Positions 24,996 through 35,237 of a DNA stretch of 64,000 bases are shown here, piece by piece. Position 1 is the stretch's first letter. Each line of letters opens with the position of its first letter. Where the stretch lies: the NCBI GenBank assembly GCA_963798805.1, contig CAWCVC010000011.1, positions 1-64,000 on the forward strand, in the 5' to 3' direction. Under the pieces are notes generated by a model. It made no database searches, was not told where the DNA came from, and was given only the letters and a program-made list of their open reading frames with translations. The position numbers were made by a program, and so were the translations under genes. The DNA is from CAVZCK01 sp963798805. GTDB taxonomy: Bacteria > Pseudomonadota > Alphaproteobacteria > Rhizobiales > Rhodomicrobiaceae.

Positions 24996-26209
24996 CTCGT
25001 GAGCTCCGCAGGTCCGCCGGGCTTCGGTCCCGGGTGCTGATCTTCCGCCAGCTTTTCAGCGGTCTGAGCTCCACCATGCTTGGTGATGGTCACCTTCGTG
25101 CCGTTCGAAAGCCTAAGCTGCCCGTCTATGACGACTGTTTCGTCGGGCGCCAACCCATGAGCGATTACGGCTTCGCCCGCGATCACCCGGTCAACGGTTA
25201 CCGGGCGCAACTCCGTCGTCATGTCAGATTTGACGACGAATACGAACGGACTGCTCTGGCCGGCCTGCACGGCCACGGAGGGAACAACGACCGCGTCTTC
25301 CTGCGTGCCGAAAATCAGCGTGACGTTGACATACAACCCCGGCCAAAGGCGCGTATCCTCATTTGGAAAGGTTGCCCACACGCCGAGCGTGTTGGTAGTC
25401 GCGTCGACGGCATTGTCCGTATAGGCGACCTTACCGCGTTCCGAAACTTTGGGCAGATCCGGCACTGAGACGACGACGGGCAGCTCTCCCGAGGTCATGC
25501 CTTCGTGGATGGCGGGCAGATAGCGCTGTGGCGCCGAGAAACTCACATATATCGGGCGGATCTGATTGATCGTGAGAAGCGGCGTCGTGTCGTTCGCCTT
25601 GATCGAGGTGCCGACCTTGGAATTGATGCTGCCGATCCGCCCGTTGATCGGCGCGCTGATCGTCGCGTAGCTGATCTGGATATGCATGCTGTCGATTATG
25701 GCGTCATCAGAGCGGACGCTCGCCTCGAGCGAGTTGACCGCCGCCTGCTGCTGATCCAGCGTCGACTTACTGGTAAAATCCCGCTGCGCAAGCGGCGCAA
25801 GGCGCGCGAGTTCACGCTTGGCCTGATCGAGCTGGGCGACATCCTTGGCGTGATTGGCTTCGACCTGCTGAAGGCCGGCCCGGAGCAGACGCGTATCGAA
25901 AACGAACAGCGTATCGCCTTGTTTAACCTCCTGGCCTTCCGTCACCGCGACCTTATCTATGACCCCGTCGATGCGCGAGCGCACCGTGACGCTGGCCATC
26001 GTCTGGGCACGGCCCACCGTGTCGAACTGACGCGGCATCGCCTTCGAAACGGATTTTGCGACCACGACGGGCTGCGCGCGCTGCGCGTCCCGCTTGGCGG
26101 TTTGAGCCGGTTTCTGTGTATCTGAGTGCAGCCGGTGGGTGTACACCCCAACACCAATAGCGACCGCAGCGAGACCAAGCAGGACGACCCCCGAAGCCCT
26201 TGCCACCAT
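24992..26209 (-). CDS. RND efflux periplasmic adaptor (MdtA-like)
   Basis: This 405-aa membrane-fusion protein has a single N-terminal anchor or signal (VVLLGLAAVAIGVGVYTHRL) and then the standard order: barrel-sandwich half (VTVRSRIDGVIDKVAVTEGQ), alpha-hairpin (about 125-180) and second lipoyl half (SYATISAPINGRIGSI). The beta-barrel and membrane-proximal domain ends GLAPDETVVIDGQLRLSNGT. It links the pump at 21873-24995 to an outer-membrane channel. AAAGGA precedes the start. It is divergent from the hybrid kinase gene, which may control it. Confidence 0.92.
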   Translation of the reverse strand: MVARASGVVLLGLAAVAIGVGVYTHRLHSDTQKPAQTAKRDAQRAQPVVVAKSVSKAMPRQFDTVGRAQTMASVTVRSRIDGVIDKVAVTEGQEVKQGDTLFVFDTRLLRAGLQQVEANHAKDVAQLDQAKRELARLAPLAQRDFTSKSTLDQQQAAVNSLEASVRSDDAIIDSMHIQISYATISAPINGRIGSINSKVGTSIKANDTTPLLTINQIRPIYVSFSAPQRYLPAIHEGMTSGELPVVVSVPDLPKVSERGKVAYTDNAVDATTNTLGVWATFPNEDTRLWPGLYVNVTLIFGTQEDAVVVPSVAVQAGQSSPFVFVVKSDMTTELRPVTVDRVIAGEAVIAHGLAPDETVVIDGQLRLSNGTKVTITKHGGAQTAEKLAEDQHPGPKPGGPAELTR

Positions 26210-26535
26210 TCACTAATCCTTTAAAGATTGAGACAATCGCGCCGTCATGTGGCCTAGAGCAGGCCTGGGCGATCCTGTGCATCTAATCCATGCTGATCGG
26301 TCGCGCCCCTAAGATAGCAAGGGCGCTCCCCGACAGGAAGTATATCACGGTAATTTAATGTAACCGCGCTGGCGGCAAACCCCGCAAGAGGCTAAGATCC
26401 CTGCCGTTTTTATAGGTGTTCCGTGATCGCTGCCGGCGATGCGCTGACGCACCGCTTGCCGGAACGCCGCTCTTAAAGCCCTGATGCGCCCTTAACGATA
26501 TATTGCAAGCGCGAGGCCGATTAGCCGGTAAAGAT
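26210..26535. other. Divergent promoter region
   Basis: This 326-bp gap separates the efflux operon (left) from the hybrid kinase (right). It must hold both promoters. No supported gene or strong palindrome is seen. Confidence 0.4.
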
Positions 26536-28905
26536 ATGGCAAAACCTCTCAATCTGAGACTGGTGCTCGCTCTCGTAATCTCGCTCTTGGCCTTTGGCCT
26601 GACCGGGGCGGCAACTCTGATAGTTGGCGGTGCCGGTATCGCCAGCGTCGAACAAGGTATCGGCAATTCGCTTATCCTTCTTGCCGATCAGATGCAGGAC
26701 AAGCTCGACCGCAGTCTCTTCGAGCGCCTGAGAGAGATCGGCGACACGGCGCGGCTGTTCCGCACTTTCGATCTCGCTGAGAATCCGAAGGTCGTCGGCG
26801 CCTGGCTCGACGAATTGCACGGTAAGGGCGACGACTATGCCTGGATCGGATTCGCCGATAAAACCGGCAAGATTGTGCGTGCGACCGGCCGGTGGCGCGA
26901 GGGCGAGGACGTCTCGAAGCTTCAATGGTTTCAATCTGCGTTGCATTCGCCCGTGCATGGCGACCTTCGCGACGCGACGCTCGAGGAGGTAACAAAGCAG
27001 GTTCCCGGCGGCAAGACCGGCGCCGTGCTGAATATTGCGCAGCCGGTTCAGGACGAGGACGGCGACCTCGCGGGGGTCCTCGTTGCACAGATCAATTGGA
27101 GCTGGGCCGACGAGATCAGAGCCTCGGTGACCGGCACGCTGCGCCGCGATCAGGGAACCGATATCCTGCTTCTCAGCTCGTCCGGCACCGTTCTCCTCGG
27201 CCCACCCGAGATGATGGGCAAGCCTCTTCGTGTCACCAGCACGACGTCGCCAACCTTGCAACAAGGCACGTTTGAAGGCCGCCGCTATCTGTTCGCCTAT
27301 GCGAAAACCGACGGCTACCGCAATTTCGCCGGCCTCGGCTGGTCGGTGCTTGTCAGGCAGGACGCGGAGGTCGCCCTTGCGCCGGTTCACAAGCTGCAGG
27401 ACGAGATCGCCGCCTGGGGATTCGGCCTGTCGTTCCTCGCCGCCATCATTGCCTGGACTGTTGCGGGACGCGTCGCGGCGCCGCTTCTGCGCCTTGCCCG
27501 AGCCGCCGAGAGCATTCAGAGCGGCGATGATACCCAGATGCCGGAGGTCACCAGCTATGCCGAGGCTCAGATCCTGTCGCGGTCCTTCGCATCGCTTATC
27601 AGCGATTTGAAACAGCGTGAGCGGGCGCTGGGCCGTCTCAACGAGGCATTGGAATCCCAGGTCGCCAAGCGGACGAGCGAGCTTGCTACGCGCAACGAAG
27701 CGCTTGCAGCGGCGTATGTCGATGCGGAAAACGCGACGCATGCGAAATCGCGGTTCCTTGCCGCCGCCAGTCACGATCTGCGCCAGCCTTTACATGCCAT
27801 GACCCTGTTCGCACGCGCCCTTTCCCGCCGCGTGCACGGCGAGGAAGCGGAGCGGCTGGTCGATCAGATCGAGGAGTCCCTGAAATCGCTGAAAGGCATG
27901 TTCGACGCGCTGCTGAATGTCTCTAGACTTGACGCAGGGCTGATTCAACCGACCCGTTCGACTGTATCCGCGAAGGCGCTGATCGATCGAATCTCGGAGG
28001 GCTTTCGGGTCGACGCGGAAAGCCGCGGGCTGCGTTTCCTGAGCCGCAGCGTCGATGTCCATCTCAGCACGGACTCGGCCTTGCTGGAGACCATGCTGCG
28101 CAATCTGGTCTCCAATGCGCTGAAATTTACGCGGCGCGGCGGCGTTGCGGTGATCGCGCGGCGCTTGGGCCCGTCGATTGCCATTCAGGTGCTCGATACC
28201 GGGCCGGGTATCAGTAAGGAACGCCAGCGGCAAATCTTCGAGGAATTCGAGCGGTCGAGAGAACAGGCGGGTGGCCTGAATGAAGGGCTGGGTCTTGGCC
28301 TGTCCATCGTCCGCCGCTACGCCGAGCTTCTTGGCATCGACGTCAAGCTCTTGTCCGAGCCGGGGCGGGGCACCTGCTTTTCCCTGATCGTGCCGGAAGC
28401 GTTGATCGCTCCGGGCGAGCAAGCTCCCGATCATCAGCGGGGAGGGAGCGAAGCCGCCCGGCTCCTTCCAAGGCTGCGCATCATTGTCATGGATGACGAT
28501 GCCATGATCGTTGCCGCGCTCACTCACGATCTGTCCGATCGCGGCTGTCAAGCCAAGGGCGCTACCTCGATTGCAGAGGCGGAGGCGCTGCTGAGCGAAG
28601 GCTTCCCCGCCGACGCCATAGTCGTCGATTTCAATCTCGGCTGCGAGGAGACCGGCCTCGATTTTCTAAGGCGGATGGAGCGGACATTCTCGCGAAAAAT
28701 TCCTGGCCTAGTCCTGACCGGAGGAACGGACGCCGCGACGCTCGCAGCGGTCGCGAACAGCGGCGTGAAATGGCTGACGAAGCCGGCCGATCCCGACGTC
28801 GTTGCTGGAGCCATCGCAAGTATCGTCGATCGGTCCGACATCGAACCTGATCGCCAAAAGCGCATGCCGGTCCGGGGCCCGGAACGTGTTCACGCCGGCA
28901 GATAG
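26536..28905 (+). CDS. Hybrid sensor histidine kinase / response regulator
   Basis: I start at the ATG at 26536 (MAKPLNLRLVLALVISLLAF, a clear membrane anchor); an upstream frame from 26503 adds eleven residues. Order: TM1, periplasmic sensor of about 260 residues with Cache-like character, TM2 (GFGLSFLAAIIAWTVAGRV), HAMP, coiled coil. Then comes HisKA with SHDLRQPLHAMTLFARAL (H413), HATPase (NALKFTRRGG, DTGPGISKERQ, GLGLGLSIVRR) and a C-terminal receiver with D698 in VVDFNLG. It likely signals to the NarL-type regulator encoded 111 bp downstream. Confidence 0.9.
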   Translation: MAKPLNLRLVLALVISLLAFGLTGAATLIVGGAGIASVEQGIGNSLILLADQMQDKLDRSLFERLREIGDTARLFRTFDLAENPKVVGAWLDELHGKGDDYAWIGFADKTGKIVRATGRWREGEDVSKLQWFQSALHSPVHGDLRDATLEEVTKQVPGGKTGAVLNIAQPVQDEDGDLAGVLVAQINWSWADEIRASVTGTLRRDQGTDILLLSSSGTVLLGPPEMMGKPLRVTSTTSPTLQQGTFEGRRYLFAYAKTDGYRNFAGLGWSVLVRQDAEVALAPVHKLQDEIAAWGFGLSFLAAIIAWTVAGRVAAPLLRLARAAESIQSGDDTQMPEVTSYAEAQILSRSFASLISDLKQRERALGRLNEALESQVAKRTSELATRNEALAAAYVDAENATHAKSRFLAAASHDLRQPLHAMTLFARALSRRVHGEEAERLVDQIEESLKSLKGMFDALLNVSRLDAGLIQPTRSTVSAKALIDRISEGFRVDAESRGLRFLSRSVDVHLSTDSALLETMLRNLVSNALKFTRRGGVAVIARRLGPSIAIQVLDTGPGISKERQRQIFEEFERSREQAGGLNEGLGLGLSIVRRYAELLGIDVKLLSEPGRGTCFSLIVPEALIAPGEQAPDHQRGGSEAARLLPRLRIIVMDDDAMIVAALTHDLSDRGCQAKGATSIAEAEALLSEGFPADAIVVDFNLGCEETGLDFLRRMERTFSRKIPGLVLTGGTDAATLAAVANSGVKWLTKPADPDVVAGAIASIVDRSDIEPDRQKRMPVRGPERVHAGR

Positions 28906-29016
28906 CGTGCTGTCTGATGCGCCGTGCGGCAAAAAGGCTTAAGGTACCGGCGATTTATGACAGCCGCGCCGGTCCGCGCCTCGGATCGGCCGCCCAATCC
29001 ATGACGGGAGACGGTC

Positions 29017-29718
29017 ATGAAGGTTCTTGTTGCCGATGATCATGGTCTTTATCGCGCCGGTCTCAATTTTCTCCTGAAGGACCAACTCGGCGTCGACGAG
29101 GTGATCGAAGTCGGGACGCTCGACGAGGCGCTCGATCTGCTGGCGCGTCAGGCGGATATCGATCTGGCGCTGTTCGATCTTTCGATGCCGGGCATGGCCG
29201 GGCCAGAAAGCCTCAGCGCGGTAAGGGCGACCTATCCTGAGACCTACATCGCGGTCATTTCCGGCGCCGAGGACCGGAACAACGTGCTCAAGAGCGTGTC
29301 GCTTGGTCTAAGCGGTTACATTCCCAAAAGCCTGTCCGACGAGGAAATTGGCAAGGCGCTCGAAATGATGCTGAGCGGCCACATTTTCGTGCCGCCCTTC
29401 ATGATCGCCGGCGCGGCCCATGGCCCTGCCTCGCTGCCTTCGAATGCGCCCGTGGCGCCTCCGACCCGCGAGCCCGACGGCTTCAGTCAGCTGGACGCGC
29501 TGACCCCCCGTCAGCGCGACGTGCTGGGCTATATCCTGCAGGGGCGTTCGAACAAGGAAATCGCGCGGGAACTCGATATCGCGGAGGGGACGGTCAAGAT
29601 TCACCTCGCCGCGCTTTTCGGGCATTTCGGCGCCCATAACCGCACCGAGCTTGCGACGCGCGCTCAAGGGCTGATGAACGGGGGCGGGCTCGTGCTACGC
29701 CAGGACAGGCGTGGCTGA
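29017..29718 (+). CDS. NarL/FixJ-family response regulator
   Basis: This 233-aa protein has a receiver (VADDHGLYRAGL, phospho-acceptor D54 in LALFDLSMPGM, K in YIPKS) and a C-terminal LuxR-type HTH (LTPRQRDVLGYILQGRSNKE, then IARELDIAEGTVKIHLAALF). It is a DNA-binding transcription factor, probably the output of the hybrid kinase just upstream. The linker is Pro/Ala-rich. Targets are unknown; the RND operon on the other side of the kinase is a reasonable candidate. Confidence 0.92.
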   Translation: MKVLVADDHGLYRAGLNFLLKDQLGVDEVIEVGTLDEALDLLARQADIDLALFDLSMPGMAGPESLSAVRATYPETYIAVISGAEDRNNVLKSVSLGLSGYIPKSLSDEEIGKALEMMLSGHIFVPPFMIAGAAHGPASLPSNAPVAPPTREPDGFSQLDALTPRQRDVLGYILQGRSNKEIARELDIAEGTVKIHLAALFGHFGAHNRTELATRAQGLMNGGGLVLRQDRRG

Positions 29719-29939
29719 TTTTTGCCGTAGAGCCGCCGGCTGATCTGTCGGAGACGCAGCCGGAGCGGGAATCGGATGCGTCCCCGATACGATTGAGATC
29801 CTGTCCGCGTCGTCACTCAATTTCGCAAAAAGCAGCCAGCAGCTCTCCGGCAGGCTGATCGAGACCCCCTGGTCGCTTCCAAACGGCCCGGAAAGACGCT
29901 ATTTTGCCGATTGATTCTCGCGGAGGTTGCAAAAACACA

Positions 29940-30833
29940 ATGAAACAACGTAGTCGAGACTTGTTCGAGAACACGTCGGTTCCGCGTCTTCGTTGGCGGC
30001 TGCTGTCAACGACATCCCTGGTGTTCGCCCTGTCATCTCCGGCTTGGGCGGATGATCTGCCTATACCGGATTATGTCAGCGCGAGACCGGCGGTTTCAGC
30101 TATTAACGGCAAGGTTGCCGTATTCGGCGGGGACCTCAGCGATGGAAATGAGTTCGGGGTGAGCGGCGCATTGGCGCTTCCGCTGGGGCAACGCTTCGGC
30201 ATGCAGCTCGACGGCATGATCGGCTCGGCTGATGACGAGCGCTTTTATGGTATCGGTGCGCATCTGTTCTGGCGCGATCCGGCGCGTGCTCTCTTCGGCA
30301 TCTATGCAAGCCACGTAGCCTGGAACGGCTCGTCGACCTTTCCGGCGGGCAGCCCGGTTGGCGGCATTTTCAATATCAGTGGCGCCGAGGTCAGCAAGCT
30401 GGGCATCGAAGCGGAGCTGTATATCGATCGGATTTCGCTGGAAGGCCTGGCCGCCTATCAATCTGGAAGTGACACCGGCCTTGCCGGCAAGGGAACCCTC
30501 GCCTATTACCCGCTCGACGATCTTCGCTTTGACATGTCGGTCATCCAATTGGCAGGGAACGGCTTAACAGGGTCTCTAGGCGCAGAATGGATGCTGCCGG
30601 GTGAAAGTGGATATTCGCTGTTTGCAAATACTTCAGTCGACGAGGACAGCGACTGGCGGACCGTCGGCGGGGTGACAATTCATTTCGGTGCCGGTCAGAA
30701 GTCTCTCATCCGGCGTCACCGTGAAGACGACCCTGGCCTCGATCTGCCGGATGATCTCTATCTGACCACCGGCAAGAGCCACTGCCCGGCGGGAACGCAC
30801 GAATTAAGCGGGATCTGCGATGGCGTCATATAG
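29940..30833 (+). CDS. Secreted/outer-membrane beta-barrel-like protein
   Basis: Starting at the ATG at 29940, the 297-aa protein has a basic N-terminus, a hydrophobic signal (LLSTTSLVFALSSPAWADD) and alternating hydrophobic strands with aromatic ends (KVAVFGGDLSDGNEFGVSGA, RFGMQLDGMIGSADDERFYG, ALFGIYASHVAWNGS). This fits a porin-like beta-barrel or beta-sandwich. A short Cys-flanked tail (CPAGTHELSGIC) could form a disulfide. An in-frame TTG at 29904 is an alternative start. Specific function is not recognised. Confidence 0.62.
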   Translation: MKQRSRDLFENTSVPRLRWRLLSTTSLVFALSSPAWADDLPIPDYVSARPAVSAINGKVAVFGGDLSDGNEFGVSGALALPLGQRFGMQLDGMIGSADDERFYGIGAHLFWRDPARALFGIYASHVAWNGSSTFPAGSPVGGIFNISGAEVSKLGIEAELYIDRISLEGLAAYQSGSDTGLAGKGTLAYYPLDDLRFDMSVIQLAGNGLTGSLGAEWMLPGESGYSLFANTSVDEDSDWRTVGGVTIHFGAGQKSLIRRHREDDPGLDLPDDLYLTTGKSHCPAGTHELSGICDGVI

Positions 30834-30856
30834 GGACCGCCCGAAGCGGACCCGCA

Positions 30857-32156
30857 TCAATTCACCAGGCTGAGATAGTCCTCATACTTGCCGCTGGGCG
30901 AGCGTTCAATGCGGTCTGCGATTGTCATTGTCACGTTCACCGACGGGTGTAGCCGCTTCCGCATATAGGCGGTCAAGCCTGCCAGATCGTTGGTCTGACC
31001 GGCACGGGCTGGTACGTAACGGAACTCGATTTCCGTATAGCTCCGCTGCACGGCCTGAAACTGCCGGGTTGCCACGAACTGTCGCATCTCATTCGCCAAC
31101 AGCACCGGCCAGCAGGCAGTGCCGTCAGCAAAGCGGAACATATTGCGCGTGCGCCCCAGCAGACGCTCGATCACCGGCAGCGTCCGCTCGCATCCGCAAG
31201 GCTCGGCCGAAAGCACGCCGCGGTCGCCAATGTCATAACGAATGAGTGGCATTGCCAGATTGTAGAAAGGCGTGACGACGACGCGGCCTTCTTCGCCGGG
31301 CTCGAGAGGATTGCCATTGTCGTCGAGGATCTCCAGCAGCACCAGCTCTGACGCGACATGATGCTTGAGCGAAACCGGGCATGACCCGGATATGTGGCCC
31401 ACCTCGCCGGCGCCGTAGCGATCGAGCGGTTCCTTGCCGAAATAATCGCGGATCGCCGTTCGCATGTCTTCCGAGATCATCTCTCCCCAGGTGAGCACGC
31501 GGTCGAAATGCAGCGCCTCCCCCGTGTCGGTCGCGAGCCGCGCAAGCTCGCGCAGATTGCTCGGATAGCTGGCCAGGTACGCCGGCTTGATCCGCTGCAG
31601 CCAGTCGATCTGTCCGGCGGGAGTTGTAGCGATCGTAAGGTCCATGACCGGGCTCTTGTCATGACAGACGCGCCAGCATTGACGAAGCCGGCCATCGGGA
31701 TAGGCGGAACTCCGGATCGTCTGTGGCGCGGATTCTGGCCGCGAGTGCGTCGGGGCGCAGCCCATGCCAGCGAAAAAAGCGCTCGCTGCAGCAGGCAGAG
31801 GCAAGATTCTGAAGATCGGTTGTCAGATGCCGGACAGGCCGGCCCGTCGATCCGGAAGACGTATCCTCTACGGCTTCGCCCGCGGCCGGAGGCAGGGAAC
31901 GCGCCGAAAGCGTCTCGAAGTTTTGCTGGACCTCCTCCCGGGTCAGGATGGGGATCTCCTGCCAGAGGTCCCAATCGATCCCGTCGCCTGCGCGAAAGAT
32001 CCGGGCGAGACGATCGGGGTAGAAGGCCGTTTCCGCGCGGGCATGGCGCAGAAGCGTGTCGAGAAGCCGGCGCTGATAGACCACCATACGGTCGGGCGAA
32101 AGATACTGCGTCTCGTCCAACGCCTTTAGAAACGCAGTGATCTGCGGTCGGTTCAT
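30857..32156 (-). pseudogene. PaaK-like adenylate-forming ligase, +1 frameshift
   Basis: The N-terminal frame (from the ATG at 32156, GAGG upstream) contains the AMP-binding signature SSGSTGRPVRHL. The second frame contains the remaining motifs: YPSNLRELARLA, YGAGEVGHISGSCP, YDIGDRG and GKYEDYLSL. They resemble phenylacetate-CoA ligase / CapK relatives, which activate a carboxylate as its adenylate. The frames cross near 31690-31720, and total length is 3n+1, so one extra base separates them. Upstream residues and both halves look otherwise intact. It is either a fresh pseudogene or a sequence error. Confidence 0.7.
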
Positions 32157-32511
32157 CGTGGCCTCGCCTTCGGAGTTCCAGCGTTTCCGGTTCTCATGCC
32201 TGCGAAGCGCGATCAAGTCTGGCGCGGATTTTTTCAACGCTGCGAGAAAGCTCGTGGGCAGCTTGGACTCGATCTCGGATCGCCTCCACGCGCTGCGCAC
32301 CGGTGATGAGCTTTGTGAGAATAATTTGCAGCACACCCAAAAACACACCCAAGAAATGCGTCAAAAAAATCGTTTGCCTGTTGCGGAAATGTGCACATCC
32401 ATCTGTTCGGTGGAAGACATTGCATCGAGCGAATGCTATTTACGTTCCGGAACCGGCATATGGATTTGCCGCAATTGGCGTTCTACTTGTGTTTGTTCAG
32501 GTTGTCGTGAC
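32157..32511. other. Divergent intergenic region upstream of the caspase gene
   Basis: This is a 355-bp gap. An open frame runs in phase with the caspase gene from 32137, but its residues look like random coding and precede the signal peptide, so I exclude it. Presumably it holds promoters for both neighbours. Confidence 0.4.
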
Positions 32512-34299
32512 ATGAAAGTTTGTTTTCGCACCGGCTCCGCCGGAATGGGTCTTGCTTCCCGCCGAACCGTAACGGCGCTCGCGCTGTTTGTGCTCGCCGC
32601 CTGCCCATTTGCGTCGTCGGCCCGGGCCGACGACTATATGACGGAGACGCCGGTGCCGAAGAAGGCGCTGGTGATCGGCGTTTCGGACTACAAACATCTG
32701 CCGAAACTTCCGGTCTCGAAGCTCGATTCCAATCGCTTCAGGGCCAGGGTCGAAAGCTTCAATTTCATCGTGACCCAGGCCAGCGCGACCGATCGCAGCT
32801 CGCTGATCAAGGCGGTGCAGAGTTTCGCGGATACGCTCAATGGGGGCGACATTGCCCTGGTCTACTATTCCGGGCACGGCTTCCAACGGAGCGAATTCAA
32901 CTACCTCGTGCCCTCGGACGCTCCGGCTTGTTCCGGCAATGTCGTGCTCGAAGACATCCCGGTCACTTACATCAGCGAGCAATTAGAGAAGCGCGGCGTC
33001 GCGGCCTATCTGCTAGTGCTGGACGCCTGCCGGAATACGCCGCAGGATTGCCGGCCGGTCGTGGCCGGGCGGCTGAGGGGCGTCCAACCCGTTGCTCCGG
33101 TCCCGCCCGCGGGCCTTGCCGCGCCGGCCGCGCCTTTGGACCATGAAGTCATCTATGCGAGCTGGATGATCGCCCTCGCCGCCTCGCCCGGCAGACCCGC
33201 CTGGAGCGGCAGCGATGGATCTAATGGCAGCATCTATTCGCGCCATCTCACCGAACTGTTCGGCACCAGGGGCTGGGATCTGACCAAGACCTTCGACGGC
33301 GTCCGGCGCAAGGTTCGCGAAGATTCCGGCGGACAGCAGATCCCCTCCGAGCAGCGGGTGATGTATGGCGACATCTTCATCGATCCCGACGATGTCATGC
33401 GGCGGAACTACAAGCAGGCGTGGCAGCAGACGCTGAGCCTGAACGATACCGAGGCGGTCAAATACTACCTGCTGTCCTTTCCCGAGAGCCCTTATGCCGC
33501 CATGGCGCGGAAATGGCTGAAGGACAATGCCGGGCCGGCTGCGCCCTCGCCGGGCATGGTTCTCTCCTCCGCCGATCAGCCGGCGGTGCTCGCATCGGCT
33601 GGGCCGAGCGAGCCGGAGACGCGCAGCCGGGGCTTCAGCTTGCGGGATGCCGCCCGGGAGCGGCGGCGCGCCGGCGCGGCAAGACCCTCCGGGCATGGTT
33701 CGGAAAGAGAGGCGGCACTGCAGCGCAAATTTTTCACCCTGGCGGACCGGCTGACTCAATCGCAGCAGTTCGACAGCCTCAAGGCCAAGGCCCGGTCCGA
33801 AGAGGAAAGAAAGCTGAAGGTTGCCGAGCGGACCAAGACCAAGGTCTTGACCCTCGAGCCGCAACCCGCGCCCGAGGCTGCAGGCTCGTGGGTGGCGATC
33901 GAAGTCAACGCCATCGACGGCGTTCCCGTCAGCGAGTCGCTCAAGGGCAAGGGCTCTGGCACGTCCGACCAACCGGCCAGCGTTCCGCTCAAGGAGCTTT
34001 TTCCGGACAAGGAGCACGGCAAGGCTGCCGCGGACACTACGCTCGAGCAGTTCGGCGAGCTGAAGGGAGCCAAGGTCGAAGTAGAGCTGAGCGATGCGGC
34101 GCCCGATGCGCCCACTCAGGGACATGCGCGGATGCAGGCGTTTCGGCGCAGCCTTCAGATCCGTAAGGACCTCTTGGATTCCGGTGTCGAGTCCAGCAAG
34201 ATTGTCGTCAAGATGCCGGAGAAATTCCAGCTCGAGGGGAATGCGCCCAATTCCGTCGCCACGCGGGACCAGCTCACGATCATCAAGCCGGATAAATAA
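32512..34299 (+). CDS. Secreted caspase-family (C14) protease
   Basis: The 595-aa protein starts with a signal peptide (TVTALALFVLAACPFASSARA). The caspase p20 fold follows (KKALVIGVSDYKHLPKLPVS), with catalytic H122 in YYSGHGF and C173 in VLDACRNTP. The region after about 310 is a long helical and charged extension (SLRDAARERRRAGAARPSGH, KLKVAERTKTKVLTLEPQP) ending in an alpha/beta module of unknown type. The family cleaves peptide bonds, in metacaspases after Arg or Lys. Its stop overlaps the start of a trypsin gene (TAATG). Export to the periplasm is inferred from the signal. A start at 32545 is an alternative. Confidence 0.82.
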   Translation: MKVCFRTGSAGMGLASRRTVTALALFVLAACPFASSARADDYMTETPVPKKALVIGVSDYKHLPKLPVSKLDSNRFRARVESFNFIVTQASATDRSSLIKAVQSFADTLNGGDIALVYYSGHGFQRSEFNYLVPSDAPACSGNVVLEDIPVTYISEQLEKRGVAAYLLVLDACRNTPQDCRPVVAGRLRGVQPVAPVPPAGLAAPAAPLDHEVIYASWMIALAASPGRPAWSGSDGSNGSIYSRHLTELFGTRGWDLTKTFDGVRRKVREDSGGQQIPSEQRVMYGDIFIDPDDVMRRNYKQAWQQTLSLNDTEAVKYYLLSFPESPYAAMARKWLKDNAGPAAPSPGMVLSSADQPAVLASAGPSEPETRSRGFSLRDAARERRRAGAARPSGHGSEREAALQRKFFTLADRLTQSQQFDSLKAKARSEEERKLKVAERTKTKVLTLEPQPAPEAAGSWVAIEVNAIDGVPVSESLKGKGSGTSDQPASVPLKELFPDKEHGKAAADTTLEQFGELKGAKVEVELSDAAPDAPTQGHARMQAFRRSLQIRKDLLDSGVESSKIVVKMPEKFQLEGNAPNSVATRDQLTIIKPDK

Positions 34300-35237
34300 T
34301 GGGGACGCCTATGAGGGGCTTTCGCTCCGTCAGCGGGTGCGCGATGGCGATTGCGGCCGCGGCTTGCGCTATCGGCTTTGCCTGTCTCTCTTTCCCGGCC
34401 GCGGCCCAAGATCCGGCCATTCCGGACGTGCAAGGGCGCTCCGAACCGTTCCTCGCCGCAGTCGAGCGCTATCTCGGCAAGACGCTCGGTCATAGCAAGA
34501 TCATCGGCGGCCAGGACGCCGAATTCGCCGAACATCCCTGGCAGGTGGCGCTCCTGGTTTCCTGGATCGCCGATACGCCAAAGGCGCAGTTCTGCGGCGG
34601 CTCTGTTATCGGCCCGGATTGGGTGCTGACCGCCGCGCATTGTGTCAACGGCAACAAGCCCCACGACGTTCATGTGCTGAGCGGCACAGCGGACCTCGCC
34701 AGCGGCGGCCATCGCCAGAATGTCGAGGCGATTTTCGTCCACAAGGACTACGATCCGTCGACCCACGACAACGATGTCGCGCTGTTGAAGATCGACGGCG
34801 CCTTGCAGGGAGGCCGTTCCGTGGCGCTGGCAGCGGCCGCGATTGAGACGCGCCTTGCGGTGCCCGGCGGAACGGCAATGGTGACGGGATGGGGCGTCAG
34901 CGACAGCGGCGAGCCGTCCCCCACGCTGAAGCAGGTCTCCGTGCCCATCGTCAGCAATGCGGATTGCAACGACCCGGTCAGCTACGATGGTGCGGTGACG
35001 CCGAACATGATGTGCGCCGGCTTTGCCGAAGGCGGACGGGATTCCTGCCAGGGTGACAGCGGCGGGCCTCTGACGACGATGGACGCTGCGGGCGCGGCCA
35101 GGCTCGTCGGCGTGGTGAGCTGGGGCGAAGGCTGCGCTCAGCCGGGCAAATACGGCGTCTACGCTCGGGTTTCCAAATTCTCCGCTTGGGCAGCGAAGTG
35201 TATGGCGACGCCGGAGGAATGCGAGGCGAAACGGTAG
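34299..35237 (+). CDS. Secreted trypsin-like serine protease (S1) zymogen
   Basis: This 312-aa protein has an N-terminal signal (AMAIAAAACAIGFACLSFPA), a pro-segment, then the activation site GHSK-IIGGQDAEF (K67/I68) and a full chymotrypsin fold. The triad is H114 (TAAHC), D159 (HDNDVALLK) and S254 (GDSGGP). D248, six residues before the Ser, sits at the S1-pocket position giving trypsin specificity for Lys/Arg. Cys residues are placed for disulfides, consistent with periplasmic export. It is translationally coupled to the caspase gene, which could activate it by cleaving at K67. Confidence 0.93.
   Translation: MGTPMRGFRSVSGCAMAIAAAACAIGFACLSFPAAAQDPAIPDVQGRSEPFLAAVERYLGKTLGHSKIIGGQDAEFAEHPWQVALLVSWIADTPKAQFCGGSVIGPDWVLTAAHCVNGNKPHDVHVLSGTADLASGGHRQNVEAIFVHKDYDPSTHDNDVALLKIDGALQGGRSVALAAAAIETRLAVPGGTAMVTGWGVSDSGEPSPTLKQVSVPIVSNADCNDPVSYDGAVTPNMMCAGFAEGGRDSCQGDSGGPLTTMDAAGAARLVGVVSWGEGCAQPGKYGVYARVSKFSAWAAKCMATPEECEAKR

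Noticed and set aside
33013..34125. A 370-codon minus-strand frame
   Set aside because: Antisense to the caspase gene; residues are repetitive Arg/Gly/Leu without motifs.
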